This document shows positions 32,401-43,565 of a stretch of 64,000 bases of DNA, one piece after another. Below the pieces are notes generated by a model. The model saw only the letters and a list, made by a program, of their open reading frames with translations, searched no databases and was not told the DNA's origin. The translations under genes were made by a program, and so were the position numbers. Source of the stretch: Hygrophila difformis (lineage: Eukaryota > Streptophyta > Magnoliopsida > Lamiales > Acanthaceae); NCBI GenBank assembly GCA_030278955.1, contig JAOANR010000010.1, positions 27,344,174 through 27,408,173 of the forward strand, in the 5' to 3' direction. The stretch's first letter is position 1. Each line of letters starts with the position of its first letter.

Positions 32401-35400
32401 TTACACACTGTGTAAAATGACGTCTGCTGCATGGTTTCTCTTCTTTTTCCCCTTTTTGATTTCCCCACGAACAACTTCGGATATGGATTTCCTTCTTTTT
32501 TTCGGTCCGAACCTTCGAGGTTTCGCCTTCAACGACAATCCATCTCCCGCGCATGCTCCCCCACTTCCTGTTTTATCAACATCAGCTCATTCAAATCATA
32601 TCCTCTTCGGGAGTTGATACTCATTATTTTAAGAATTATTCAGCAGAACATAATTTATATATATATATATATAACATTTCGACCGTGTCGTGCATACCTT
32701 CGTGTCGTGCAGCCTCACTGCTCTTGGCTTTTTCATCGCATAGGAACACGTTCAAATGATTTATAAACCTGTTAGTTGTTTCATTATCCCGTGTTATCAC
32801 TTCTCTAGCTGCTGCCATTGCGGTGCTTATTAGCGCATCACGCTCATCCTGTGTCGACATTGCATTCTCCTCACTACTCGAGCATCCTCTGTCACAACTG
32901 CTCGCTCTCATGCACCAACGGTCAAGTATATATTTACCGGGCACTGTCCTATATTGTGTCTGTCCGGATCCCCCCACAATCACCATAACCCTTATAGCAT
33001 GCCTGCATAGCACCCCGCAGTTCTCAAATTTGCAGCATGTACAAGTAATAGTGCCAACACCCTGGTTCACCATCACCGTATGTATCTTGTTCATAACCTT
33101 CACCTTATTCGGGTTGGTGACTATGTACACACGGGTACCTAAAAACGCCATTGACTCCTCTTCCATTATCTCAAACTTGAAAGACATATCGTACTCTTTG
33201 CAAAAAATATTGAACACCGAGGGAGTATACGACGTCGCCACCGACCCCACCAGCGAATTCCACGGATGACGTGCTGCCATATTCTTGTCCAATGCCTTGA
33301 ATTGTAGTTCAACCTCCTCAGCCCTCCTCCCTTCTATTGCACGGTCGAAATGTATAAAGAATTGGGCTATGTTGTCATCAACTTGTAGGTGCCTGGACCC
33401 CGCAAAAGTGCACATACGTATAATAGCATCAATGTAATAGGAACAGAACATAATCTTCACTGGTTGGCAGCACATCATACAACATATCATCACATTCTAT
33501 TTGATAAATCATCAACATAACAGCAACAGATCATAAGACCACAATACTCGCAGCATCATTATTTTACTCACATATTAAGGGAACACAACATGAACACCAT
33601 TGCCCTTTTATCCGATATCCCTTCACAGCATCAATTAAATGAAGAATCTCAGAAACATATTATAGTGTCAAAACAATCCAAACATATTGGCATCAGCCGC
33701 ACTACGTAATAAAACGATTTAAACATCCAAGCCGATCCGATTAAAATGTGAATACCGTTTTAGGGTTGCGTTGGTCGATTCGCTTATTTGGGTAGTGCGC
33801 ATACCAGCTGTGAATTGTCGCCGTCTCCATGCTGAGGACCATTGCTTACGCAGTGTGTAAATTCCATCAAGCCACCTATGTGTCCCCCCACAAAAGCATT
33901 CATCAATCATCACCTTCCAATTTCGTTCAAAATCATCCGCATTCATGACCTTGTACACCAAAACATGGAACAACTCACCAAACCTGTTATTATCAATCAG
34001 CAACAAGACATATGTGAAGAAAGAAATTCGCCCCTTTTAATTTTCCTTCTTAATAATTTTTACCTCTTCGTGTACATCTTGCTCAGGTTCTTCTTCGCAT
34101 TTTCGAGTATGTGCCACGTGCATAAACCATGGTAGGTTTTCGGCATCTTTTCCCGGATCGCAGCCGCCATGGCAGGATCCTGGTCCGTCATTATCGTACG
34201 TGGGTGAACACCTGACACTCATGAGCCCATATTATCTTCAATTCAACACAAATCAATTATGATGACATCATTTATTTAGTTTTCAACCAGTAAAACAACA
34301 AGCTTGTTCGCTTTCAACAATCATAATAATTAAATCAAGAAACACAAATTTTATTCAATTGAAATCGAACTGCAGTGATCTTAATTACCTTCCATGCACT
34401 CCAGGAAAGACGTTAACAACCACGAAAATGTCGCTTTTGTTTCATCCAGGAGGAGTGCCGCCCCAAGCACGCAACAACGTCTATGTTGATTAAACCCAAC
34501 TATTATAGCTGCATTAGACATTGTAAACCCAATTCATTAACCGGTTAAAACACAGAAATCACATTCCTCTACCATATTAATCATTCCCGGGATCAGTACC
34601 AAGTGGGCGTGCATCTTTATTCGTGTTGAATGTCGTGTCCATCGCCACTGCATCCCCAAACATCTTATAATCGTTCCTCATCTTTGCATCTGCCCAGAAA
34701 ATACTACATATTTGTTTCTCATCGTCAACTTGCATTCTATGATAGAAATTTCGATCCGATCGTTCCTTATCCTTGAAATATTGCAACAAAGCATGGCATT
34801 CGCCCATTCTAACATTGATGCTACGCCTACGGTTCATCATGTTCTTCAGATCTGATTTCAGGAACCCAACCTTCGCGCTCCCACCCGCCATTTCTCTTAT
34901 CAGCCCGTACGAATCTCCGATTGACAACCCTGCCTTATCACCCATCCTCGCTATGAGCTCATGATGTTGTCGAATCCTACGGTTAGATCTCAGGACGTGG
35001 GCCGTGGTCCTATCTTGCATTTGGTGTGTATGGACATCATGGAAGTGGTTAACAACATAAACCTTACGCTTAAGATCATATTTGAATCCAATCCTAGCAG
35101 GGCAGCCAACACGTGTGTCGTCCAATACACGCACCTTGCTTTGACTTGATTCACCCTGATATGATTCATTCGTCGGGTTCTTGTTCCTTGGATTAACCTT
35201 GCTGTTATTCTTATACCCTTCCTTGCTACAACAATATAGCATCCACCTCACCAAAGACTTGTCCTTTGGCGCACATTTCTCATATTGTCTGCGCACCGAA
35301 AACCCTCGCCCGTGTGCAAAATTGCAATATGCATTGAAGGCGTCTCTCACACTTTTGAATTGCCAATCCTCAAATTCCTTGATATCTGTAAATTTTGAGG

Positions 35401-35822
35401 ATATATCATCACGTGGGTTTTAAAATAACATCAACAAAACCTACCCAAACATTCACCACTGTTATCGAGCGTCATCCTCCACTTAGAACGTCATGATAAA
35501 TCACATGTTTACAATAATCAGAACACTTTGTTCAACAAATTTTACATGTGAAAACTGGCGCAAATCGTACGCTTCCGGCGTCCGTCGTACACCTATCCTC
35601 CATCCTCATTGTTGACAACGATTCAGCCCACACATCATTTCCTTCATCCACGTCGTCCTCAACACTTCCAATTAACCCGTAATGTCGCGAATCACAGACC
35701 CCTAAATCATCACCGCAGTTCTCTTCTGCCGTATGCTCGGCCTCGCCCAGGAAGTATTCGTCCGATATAGCATCACACACGTCGTCAGCATCTTCATGTG
35801 GCAAAGAGTTCAGATCTATCAT
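32401..35822 (-). CDS. FAR1-type MULE transposase / FRS-like gene, seven exons
   Basis: Minus-strand exons: 35546-35822, 34600-35385, 34389-34508, 34064-34211, 33756-33983, 32698-33392, 32401-32567. Every junction has GT-AG and phases fit, giving 806 codons with no stop. Exon 1 is acidic. From about residue 105 comes the FAR1 DNA-binding domain (FNAYCNFAHGRGFSVRR.., later GCPARIGF and HDVHTHQM with zinc ligands). The MULE transposase core follows: FGDAVAMDTTFNTN with the first Asp, MTDQDPAM with the second, CTWHILEN, and FERNW as the likely acidic third site. A SWIM zinc finger (CTCCKFENCGVLCRH) lies at about residues 636-650. The last exon is Lys/Arg-rich and may be a nuclear signal. It could be a MULE transposase or a domesticated FHY3/FAR1-related factor. 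The neighbouring ULP gene favours the former. The start is the first in-frame ATG after upstream stops. Confidence 0.85.
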
Positions 35823-35873
35823 CTTCTTTCTTGGTGTCCCGTCGAGTATGCTGCTGTTTTTTCCGTGAGGCAA

Positions 35874-38100
35874 TTGTATCGCTCCCCTTCCATAGTTGGT
35901 TCATCATAGAATTGTAAGTTACATATCATTCACAAATTAAGGGATTTAATTTCGGTTATCAAATATCCACATACCATGTTTAAGAATTCGCTGGCAAAGG
36001 AATGATCTGCATTAAATTTGGACGCGTATCACACCTACACCTACGCCAGAACACGTCCGGATTTCCAGACTATAAAGCATCCGCATAGTAACTTAATCGT
36101 TCTTTGAATACTACATATATGTGTGTGTATGTGGTTTAGGAGTTTACAAAAGTGGATTCAATGCTAGATTAATTAATTGTTGAGTGAATATGAGAGAATT
36201 CTTGAATAACTCTGTTAACTTATTGTTGAGAATTTGCGGATTAAAGTTGAAGAATATAATTCATTGGGTTTATTTTGGTGATTGTGGAGTATTGGCCAAT
36301 TATTAAGTTCTTGGTAATCTTAGGTTATTGGAGTTGATGTTGCACAATTGGATTTACTAAATGTTGAGTCTTTAGTAGATTGAGTTATGATAAATTAAAT
36401 TGGTGAATTGTTGATCTAATTAGTGAATTATTGATCTTGGTTGGGCCTCCTGTTGCAATCATCACATTGGTGTATCTAAAGGTCTATCTCACGCATCTTA
36501 ATCTTGTTTCTTTGAATTTAACTTTTATTAGATGTAGCGACAGCCTTTGCCAAAATTAGTTTCTTTATGTGTGTAAATAATTAATAAAAATATATATAGG
36601 GCATTGTTTGGAATGTTGTGAGCAGAAAAATATTGGCAATTGGCAAATAAATGGTTATCCTACTTAAATTATGATCTTTGACAGTATCTTTAACTTATCT
36701 TCCTCATATTTGGATTTGTCTCCATTTGCTTGATTGTTGTCATTCTTGAGTTTTCTTCTTTGAATCTGCAATTATACACGTTTGATTTGTCTTCATTGCT
36801 TTACCTTTTTAACATGATTGACTAAAATGTGATGTTTTCTGTTTAGTTTCATCCTTCTCTTTGCCCCAAATGAGAGTGAGGTTTGATTTTTGTCAGATTT
36901 TTGGCATTTTTTCAATGGTGAGTAGAGAAAGGGCAGAGAAATCCTAGCCAAGAAAAAGTCTTTACATCTTTTCTTGCATTAGTTTGTGAGTGTCTGCAAG
37001 TTCCGGGTCCATGCCTGGGAAATTATATTGAATTCCCTGATGTTGCATCTGGCTGGGCACATAACATGATTCACAAATGTTCGATTCATAATATGATTTG
37101 AATTGTGAACAAGAAGCACAAAAAAAAAAAAAAAAAAAAAATCAAGTAGTTGAACATATTCTGCTCAATGTAGTCAAGCTTGGTGCTGACCGTAGGCCAT
37201 TCAATTCTCAAATCACGCCGGAAACAGGTTAACAGGCTACATCTCGATCTTGCCCGTCACCGGTAACAGGCTGCCAATTTGGAGTGCACATATCAGGTAT
37301 TTTTGTTATTTTCGATGATCTTCAACCTGTGCCAATTTTGCCGCAAACGAATCGATTCCCCGGGAACAGACACGCTCATTGCTTTGTTGATACATTCTCG
37401 TTTTCGTGTGATTTCGATTGGTTTCTGTGGGTGATCAGATGAGTCATCTGTCTTTATTTGCATTGAATCCCACTTTTCTTTGTTATGTTTTGTTCTGCAA
37501 CTGGAAAAGCACTTCAGAGTTCTTTTACATTAGGTTTTGGATATGTGTATGTGATTATTGTCAGGAGGAGGTTTAGAATTTTCATTTTTGTACACAAGAA
37601 TGCGAGTATAGCTATAGCCTATAGCCAAAGTTGCCCAATGCTTAGTCTTTCTCATATTTGCTCCCTTCCCATTACTTTCAGGCCATGTATATGATGATTT
37701 TGCTGACAAGGTTAAATTTTCATTTATGAGAAACCTTCTTTCTTCTACAAAAGCCCTCTCTGTGCTTCTTATGTTAGCTAAATGTCCGACAATTTATATT
37801 TTGTGAAGTGCAAATATTTAACATCTACAGCTCGATCGCATGTGACAAATAGAATAAAACTGAGCTAAAGGAAGATGCATTTGCACGGTGAATTGTTTAG
37901 CGGTGTAATTTCTGGATTTATTCACACTAGTCCTGAGACATGTAGTAGTTGAGTTTTAGTTTATTTTAACTGATTGGGAGTTTGTGAAAATAATAGTAAT
38001 GAACATGCAATCTTAATATGGGATGTGGGATAGGTGAAAAAACTGAGAAATGGCTTCAGGAGCATATAGTCCATATAGGGTTGTTTTGGGCCGTTTCTTT
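35874..38100. other. Intergenic, no gene seen
   Basis: AT-rich sequence with an A run at 37119-37141 and short TG repeats near 36120. The stretch 37200-37340 is less AT-rich but has no long frame. I looked here for a TIR of the MULE that should carry the two preceding genes and did not find one. Confidence 0.5.
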
Positions 38101-38114
38101 TAATTGGATCAAAC

Positions 38115-38149
38115 TGGGCCTGTAATTTAATGGGCTTTTGTAGGGCCCA
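38115..38149 (+). promoter_or_regulatory. Site II (TGGGCY) cluster upstream of RPS16
   Basis: TGGGCC at 38115-38120, TGGGCT at 38131-38136 and the reverse-oriented GGGCCCA at 38143-38149 lie 135-170 bp before the RPS16 ATG. Such site II elements, bound by TCP factors, are typical of plant genes for ribosomal and organelle proteins in dividing tissue. The role here is inferred from motif and position. Confidence 0.65.
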
Positions 38150-38284
38150 ATTTGTAAATTTGACAAATGGTGATACTATGATTATTCCTCAATTTGCAGA
38201 AACACACACAAAAACCCTCGTTTCATCCATCTTCTTCCTGGATTTCCATTTTCATTCACAAATTTGGGTCTAGTGGGGGGAACA

Positions 38285-39601
38285 ATGGTGGTCCGTTTGC
38301 GGTTATCGAGATTTGGATGTCGGAATAAGCCGTTCTACAGAGTTATGGCGGCGGATAGCAGATCTCCTAGAGATGGCAAGCATTTGGAAGTGTTGGGCTA
38401 CTATAATCCCCTTCCTGGTACCCTAAAACTCTTACATGTCGTGCTTCCCCTGTTTTTAGATTATTGCTGGTTAGTCTAGCAGTAGCATTGGATTGGAGTT
38501 ATAAATTTTGAATTCGTTTGCATTTCCAATTTAATTTGCTTCATTTGAGATTGTGTGTCTTTAAGTCATGCTAACTGCTACCATATACTTACTGTTGTTT
38601 CGTGTAATTGTGCAGGTCAGGATGGTGGTAAAAGGATGGGTATCAATTTTGAAAGAGTGAAGTAAGTGGGTTAATTTCTCCTCCTAGCTTTTCACGTTAG
38701 AAGTTTTATTTGGTTAGGATGTTCAATTGTTATGGCTTGCACATTTCTGATTTGAGTGTTCTTATTTTTATGGGGATGTTATATCACAAAGCAAAATTTA
38801 ACGGATCAACTCCTAACATGTTCTCAAGAACTTAATGGAATACATTATAGATTTACCTTTGAGGATTAAGGAGGAAAATTCTCCATATTGAAAAGTTGCC
38901 CCTGTAATGTAAACATAACAGAATCATCTGATATTATTTCTTTGGAATGTGGCCTTATTACGGCGAAGTTGCATTACAAAATTCAATGTTCCACTGTGTA
39001 GCTGAATAATGCAGAAGTGTGATAATTGTGTAACTTGTAATAGTTCTCTTGAAATTCGAAGACCTATCTTAGGCTCGTAGCCATGTTTGCTTCAAGGTAC
39101 ATCATCATCTGGGCATTAGGAAGAGAATGTATATTCTAAAGTGATTATTTTGCTTGTTGATGGGTTGTTTTTAATCTTGAGTCTTGACTAACTGGGAGAC
39201 ATCATTTATCACATTCTAATTCGCACCACTTACCTGCTTTTGGTTTACACTTTTTATTCCTCTGAGAAGCAACTTGTAGGGTTTATTATTCAAGTCCAAG
39301 AGGCCAGTCTACACCTTGGATCATCTATTTTTCAATCTGGATTTAGTGGATCCATCTGTTCTGCGCATCCTTATGTCCTCAATCACCATACAGGTATTGG
39401 CTCTCTGTTGGTGCACAGCCCTCAGAACCAGTTCAGCGCCTTCTCTTCCGAGCAGGCTTGTTACCCCCACATCCAATGCTGGCAATGGGACGAAAAGGTG
39501 GTCCACGAGATATGCGCCCAGTTGATCCGATGACTGCACGTGTTATAACAGAGGGAACAAAAGACACTGTTGAATCAGATGAGGAACCCAATATAGATTG
39601 A
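38285..39601 (+). CDS. RPS16: Ribosomal protein S16, bacterial type, nuclear-encoded (organellar)
   Basis: Exons 38285-38417, 38616-38661 (46 bp) and 39394-39601 join in frame to 129 codons including TGA. The protein starts [20 protein letters not shown].. and contains [21 protein letters not shown], the S16 family core. It continues [35 protein letters not shown], here with [12 protein letters not shown], and ends in a plant-type extension ([14 protein letters not shown].., acidic ..ESDEEPNID). S16 binds 16S-type rRNA in the small subunit of mitochondrial or plastid ribosomes. No classical transit peptide precedes the core. Plant nuclear S16 proteins of this type are known to be targeted by information inside the N-terminal part, some to both organelles. 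An upstream in-frame TTG at 38264 was not used as start. Confidence 0.95.
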
Positions 39602-41248
39602 GAAGACGATCGTATTTTGGTCAGATACAAGCTCATCTTGGGGTCAGCCTTCTTGCATCTGATGTATGTCTAATTCCTTTTTGTCTTTTCTTGAATCATA
39701 AATTGATGAGATGAAAATTGAAGATGAGAAAATTTTGTGCTTTTCTGAAAATGAAGCATTTGGCTGTTGTTTATTGCGTAGATCCTAGATTACTAATAAA
39801 ATTCTCATTGATGCCAAATTACTGAGGGCTTCTTTTTTTTTTTTTTTTTTTTGTTTTGTTGTAAATCCTCCTCTGATGCACTGTAAATGAGATATGTGAT
39901 TGGATTTTGCACGTGCAAGGAACAAAAGATTCAAGCAACTCTTCAATTTTGGCTGTACTGCTATGGACTTTTTATCTCTCTTTTAGAAGGGCTCTTGTTT
40001 GTTGTTGTTTGGTGTATATTGAGATATTAATTTCCCAGAAGACCCATCACTCACTCTTCACTCTAATCTCAATTCGGCACAACAAAGAAATGAATGTTGG
40101 TATACCACACAGGCCCCACTAATTTCACTCTCTTTGTTCGAGCAAAGAGATTAGCTTCATTCAGGTGTCTGGTCATAGGAAAATTGGGTTGTTGATGGTG
40201 GGACATTGTGAGACAAAATAGCTTTTTTAAGAGACATTATAAGTTAAACATTATTCAATTAGCTCTTTTTAAATCTGCTGTAAAGATTAATATTTTGGAT
40301 TCCAACTTATTGTAGGCAAAATGTTGGTCTCAAAATTACCAAACAACTAAGTTTGACTAATTTATTATTCACGTAATTAATCAACAGCTAAATAGCTAAT
40401 TGACAAACAGACCCAATACTTTATGGTCCAAAAAGATATATGAAAATATATGAAAACAGACTCAAGCTTTTTAATTCTTATTCCATGATTGCGCTACGTG
40501 ATGTACATCAAAACAGTATTAGGACATTCCTAGGCTGTTCAAAAGATTGTATGGGGCAAGAGAAAATCTGCGAACTAGGAAGTACATACAGTAGTTCATG
40601 TCTGAGAAGTAAAAAGATTTCATTTATCAAAAATGGGCAAACCCAGATAAGAACCTGCAGATGTTCAACTATATATCCTAGCAAATTGTTATCGTATCCA
40701 GATACTTTATGCAAGAAACAACAAAAAACTTTAGCAAAACATAAAGTTGAATAAGACACACATGATAAGCTTACCTTGGAGTAAGAAAACTAAAATGATG
40801 ATTTCATTTTGAAAAGAAAAAAATAAGAGAAAAGGTACCCAACTACGAGCAGAGGTACCAAAAGTTGTACTTTCATATATTTTTTATTAATTTGCAACAT
40901 TTACTCTGCTCACACAATTCAATACATATTTTTAACAATTAATAAATCGTATTATGTACAAGTAAAAACTATAAAAAATTGATATTCTAAGACTAGAAGA
41001 TGAAATGATTTTAAAAAGATCTCATTGGACTATGTTTTTCTTATATAACTATTGTATAAATGTGAATTAAAGTTGAATAATGAATAATGTCGAAAAACGA
41101 AGGTTTATTAGAGTGTGGGCCCTTATTTATTTAGTTTGTTTAGTATTTTAAAAAGCCCCTCCCCACAAACTTAGAGATACGGCCCTCCCATAGTTTTGAC
41201 TATGTGGTAACCAATGTATCAAGAATGTAGTAACCAACATACATAATA
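39602..41248. other. RPS16 3' region and intergenic sequence
   Basis: It holds the RPS16 3' untranslated sequence, a T run at 39833-39852, and at about 40905-41100 a relic resembling the interior of the 260-bp MITEs (..acaagtaaaaactataaaaa..gatctcattggactatg..) without clear ends. No gene seen. Confidence 0.55.
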
Positions 41249-41508
41249 CTCCCTCCGTTTTTTTTTGTTTGCTACGGACCCACGCAGCACGCAGTCCAAT
41301 GTACATTTTAAATCAGTAATAACTCAAGTTCGGTACAAGTAAAAATTCTAAAAGTTCGATATTTAAAAACGACAAGACGAGACGAATCTAACAAGATCTC
41401 AATTGACTATATTTTAACTTGAATAACTATGATAAAACTTCAAGTCAAAGTGATTGTGTGAATAGTGCCAAATTCTCCAACGTAGCTATCATTTAAAAAT
41501 GGAGGAAG
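41249..41508. mobile_element. Stowaway-like MITE, 260 bp
   Basis: Ends CTCCCTCCGTTTTT and GGAGGAAG lie between TA at 41247-41248 and 41509-41510. The inverted ends continue through ..gctacg / cgtagc... It has the same length as, and similar interior to, 42788-43047. Confidence 0.85.
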
Positions 41509-42787
41509 TATGTGGTAACCATTGTTTTAAATATCCCCGAATTTTCAAAATTTTGACCGAAATTTCGGGTTTCAGGACACCCCGAAGCGAAATTTCACAT
41601 GCAATATATTTTTGCAAAATTTCGATGGAAATTTTGCCCGAAATCCAAAATTTTCTGAAATTTGACCGAAATTTCCCGATTTTTTTTTTAAAAATATTTT
41701 TTTTTTCTAAATTTTAAAAATATATTTTTTAAAAAAAATTAGAAACTAAAATTTATGTTTCAACCTATATTGATGATGTCATCCAATTAACTTGTTTATC
41801 AATTTTAAGTATCTTATCAATCAACATGGTGCATGATATCAATAATATTACTAGCATATTATATCATTAAATGAGTATTGTTAGCATATTACTAATGAAA
41901 TTTTCAATTTATATGGAGTTCCCACAATCTTCACTTTTAAATATATTTGAAAGATTTGAAATTTGAAATTTTGTATTTTTTATTTTATTTATATTATTTT
42001 GTGATTTTAAATTTACTAATTTTAGATTTTCGCATTATTTATGTATTCATTAGAGATTTGTTCACTTTTTAAAAAGATTTGAAAGATAAAATTTGAAATT
42101 TGAAATTTTATATTTTTATTTTATCTATTTTGTAATTTATTATTTTGCATTTTTATTTTATATTTTTTTATTGTTTTGTATTTTTTATTTTATTTATTTT
42201 AGATTTTATTGCTGCATTTATTATTTATTTATAGATTTTGAGTTTTTACACCATAAGATTATTATAACATGAATAAGCATTTTCAGTTTTTGCACCATAG
42301 TATTATTAGTTATTAGGACGAGGTTCAACACTGACAACTAAGATTTATGTTGCGTTTATACTTCAATATGGTGATCATATTGTAATGTCGGTACTTTTGT
42401 GTAGGTTTAGTCTCAATTTTGGTTATATTTTTTGGTGTGGTAAATGATATAATCAAAATGTACATTGCACATATTTATTTATTAATATTAAATGTATATT
42501 AATGTGTATATGAAATCCTAATTTTTAGTTTTTAAAAGATATTTAATTTCCAATTTATATGGAGTTCCTACAATTTCAGTTTTTAAAAATTAAAATTTGT
42601 AATTTATATGAAATTCGCAGTGTATATATGGAATTTATATTATTAAAAGATACATTAATGAATATATAAAAAATATTTGTATATATTAATTAATGTATAT
42701 ATAGGCCATGTTTTCTCAAAAAATATGTCACTTCTCTTAAAAGCAATTACAATTATATATTTACTAAAAGTAATATACAATTATATA
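41509..42787. other. Very AT-rich stretch, no gene seen
   Basis: It begins with phrases repeated around TTTCGACCGAAATTTC / AAATTTCCCGAAATT (41540-41690), a word that returns near 45840-45960. The rest is low-complexity A/T with no conserved frame. Confidence 0.55.
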
Positions 42788-43047
42788 CTACCTCCGATCT
42801 TTTTTAAATGCCACAGACCTATATTTCACGCAATCCAATACATATTTTTAATCCTCAATAACTCAAATTGCATAAAAGTAAAAATTATAAAAATTTTATA
42901 TTCTTAATCTATGCGATTAGACGAATCTAACAAGATCCCACTTGACTATGTTTTATCTTATATAATTGTATTAAAAACTTGAATCAAAGTTACTCAATGA
43001 ACAGTAATAAAACCTCCAACGTGTCACTTATAAAAGAATGGAGGAAG
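42788..43047. mobile_element. Stowaway-like MITE, 260 bp
   Basis: Starts CTACCTCCGATC after TA (42786-42787) and ends GGAGGAAG before TA (43048-43049). The interior shares 'cgaatctaacaagatc' and 'ccaacgt' with 41249-41508. Confidence 0.85.
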
Positions 43048-43112
43048 TAGTTTCTAATTGTTAAAAAATATTTTTTTATAATTATATCATTCTAATTGTA
43101 TATAAATATATA

Positions 43113-43361
43113 CTCCCTCCGTCCCAGCTAACGTGTCTTATTTGACTTTTTGATCATTGTTAAACTTTGACTCGATTTAATTGCAAGTATATATTTGGAA
43201 TAAAATAATTGAGTTGGGTTTTGTTAGAATCGTATAATCATGTAGTTTTAGAATATTATTTAACATACTTTTTTGTTGTACATATTTTGATATATTAATG
43301 GCTGAAAAGGTGCATCGGATTGTGTGCAAAAGTCAAACAAGACAAGTTAAATGGGACGGAG
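43113..43361. mobile_element. Stowaway-type MITE, 249 bp
   Basis: Ends CTCCCTCCGTCCC and GGGACGGAG lie between TA at 43111-43112 and 43362-43363. Same subfamily as 19969-20216. Confidence 0.9.
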
Positions 43362-43565
43362 TACTAAATAGAATAGATCTTATTTATGTTTTATTATATA
43401 TAAAATGATACAAAAGAAATATAATTATTAAGAAAAGTGTGAAAATTCATATTCTATGGATAATTGATTTAGAGTAAATTAGTTATTTTCGTAAAGCATA
43501 TTATAAATAAAAGAATCGGGTGTAAAAACAGTTAGGGGTGTGAATAGTCCATCAGTAACTAAAGA

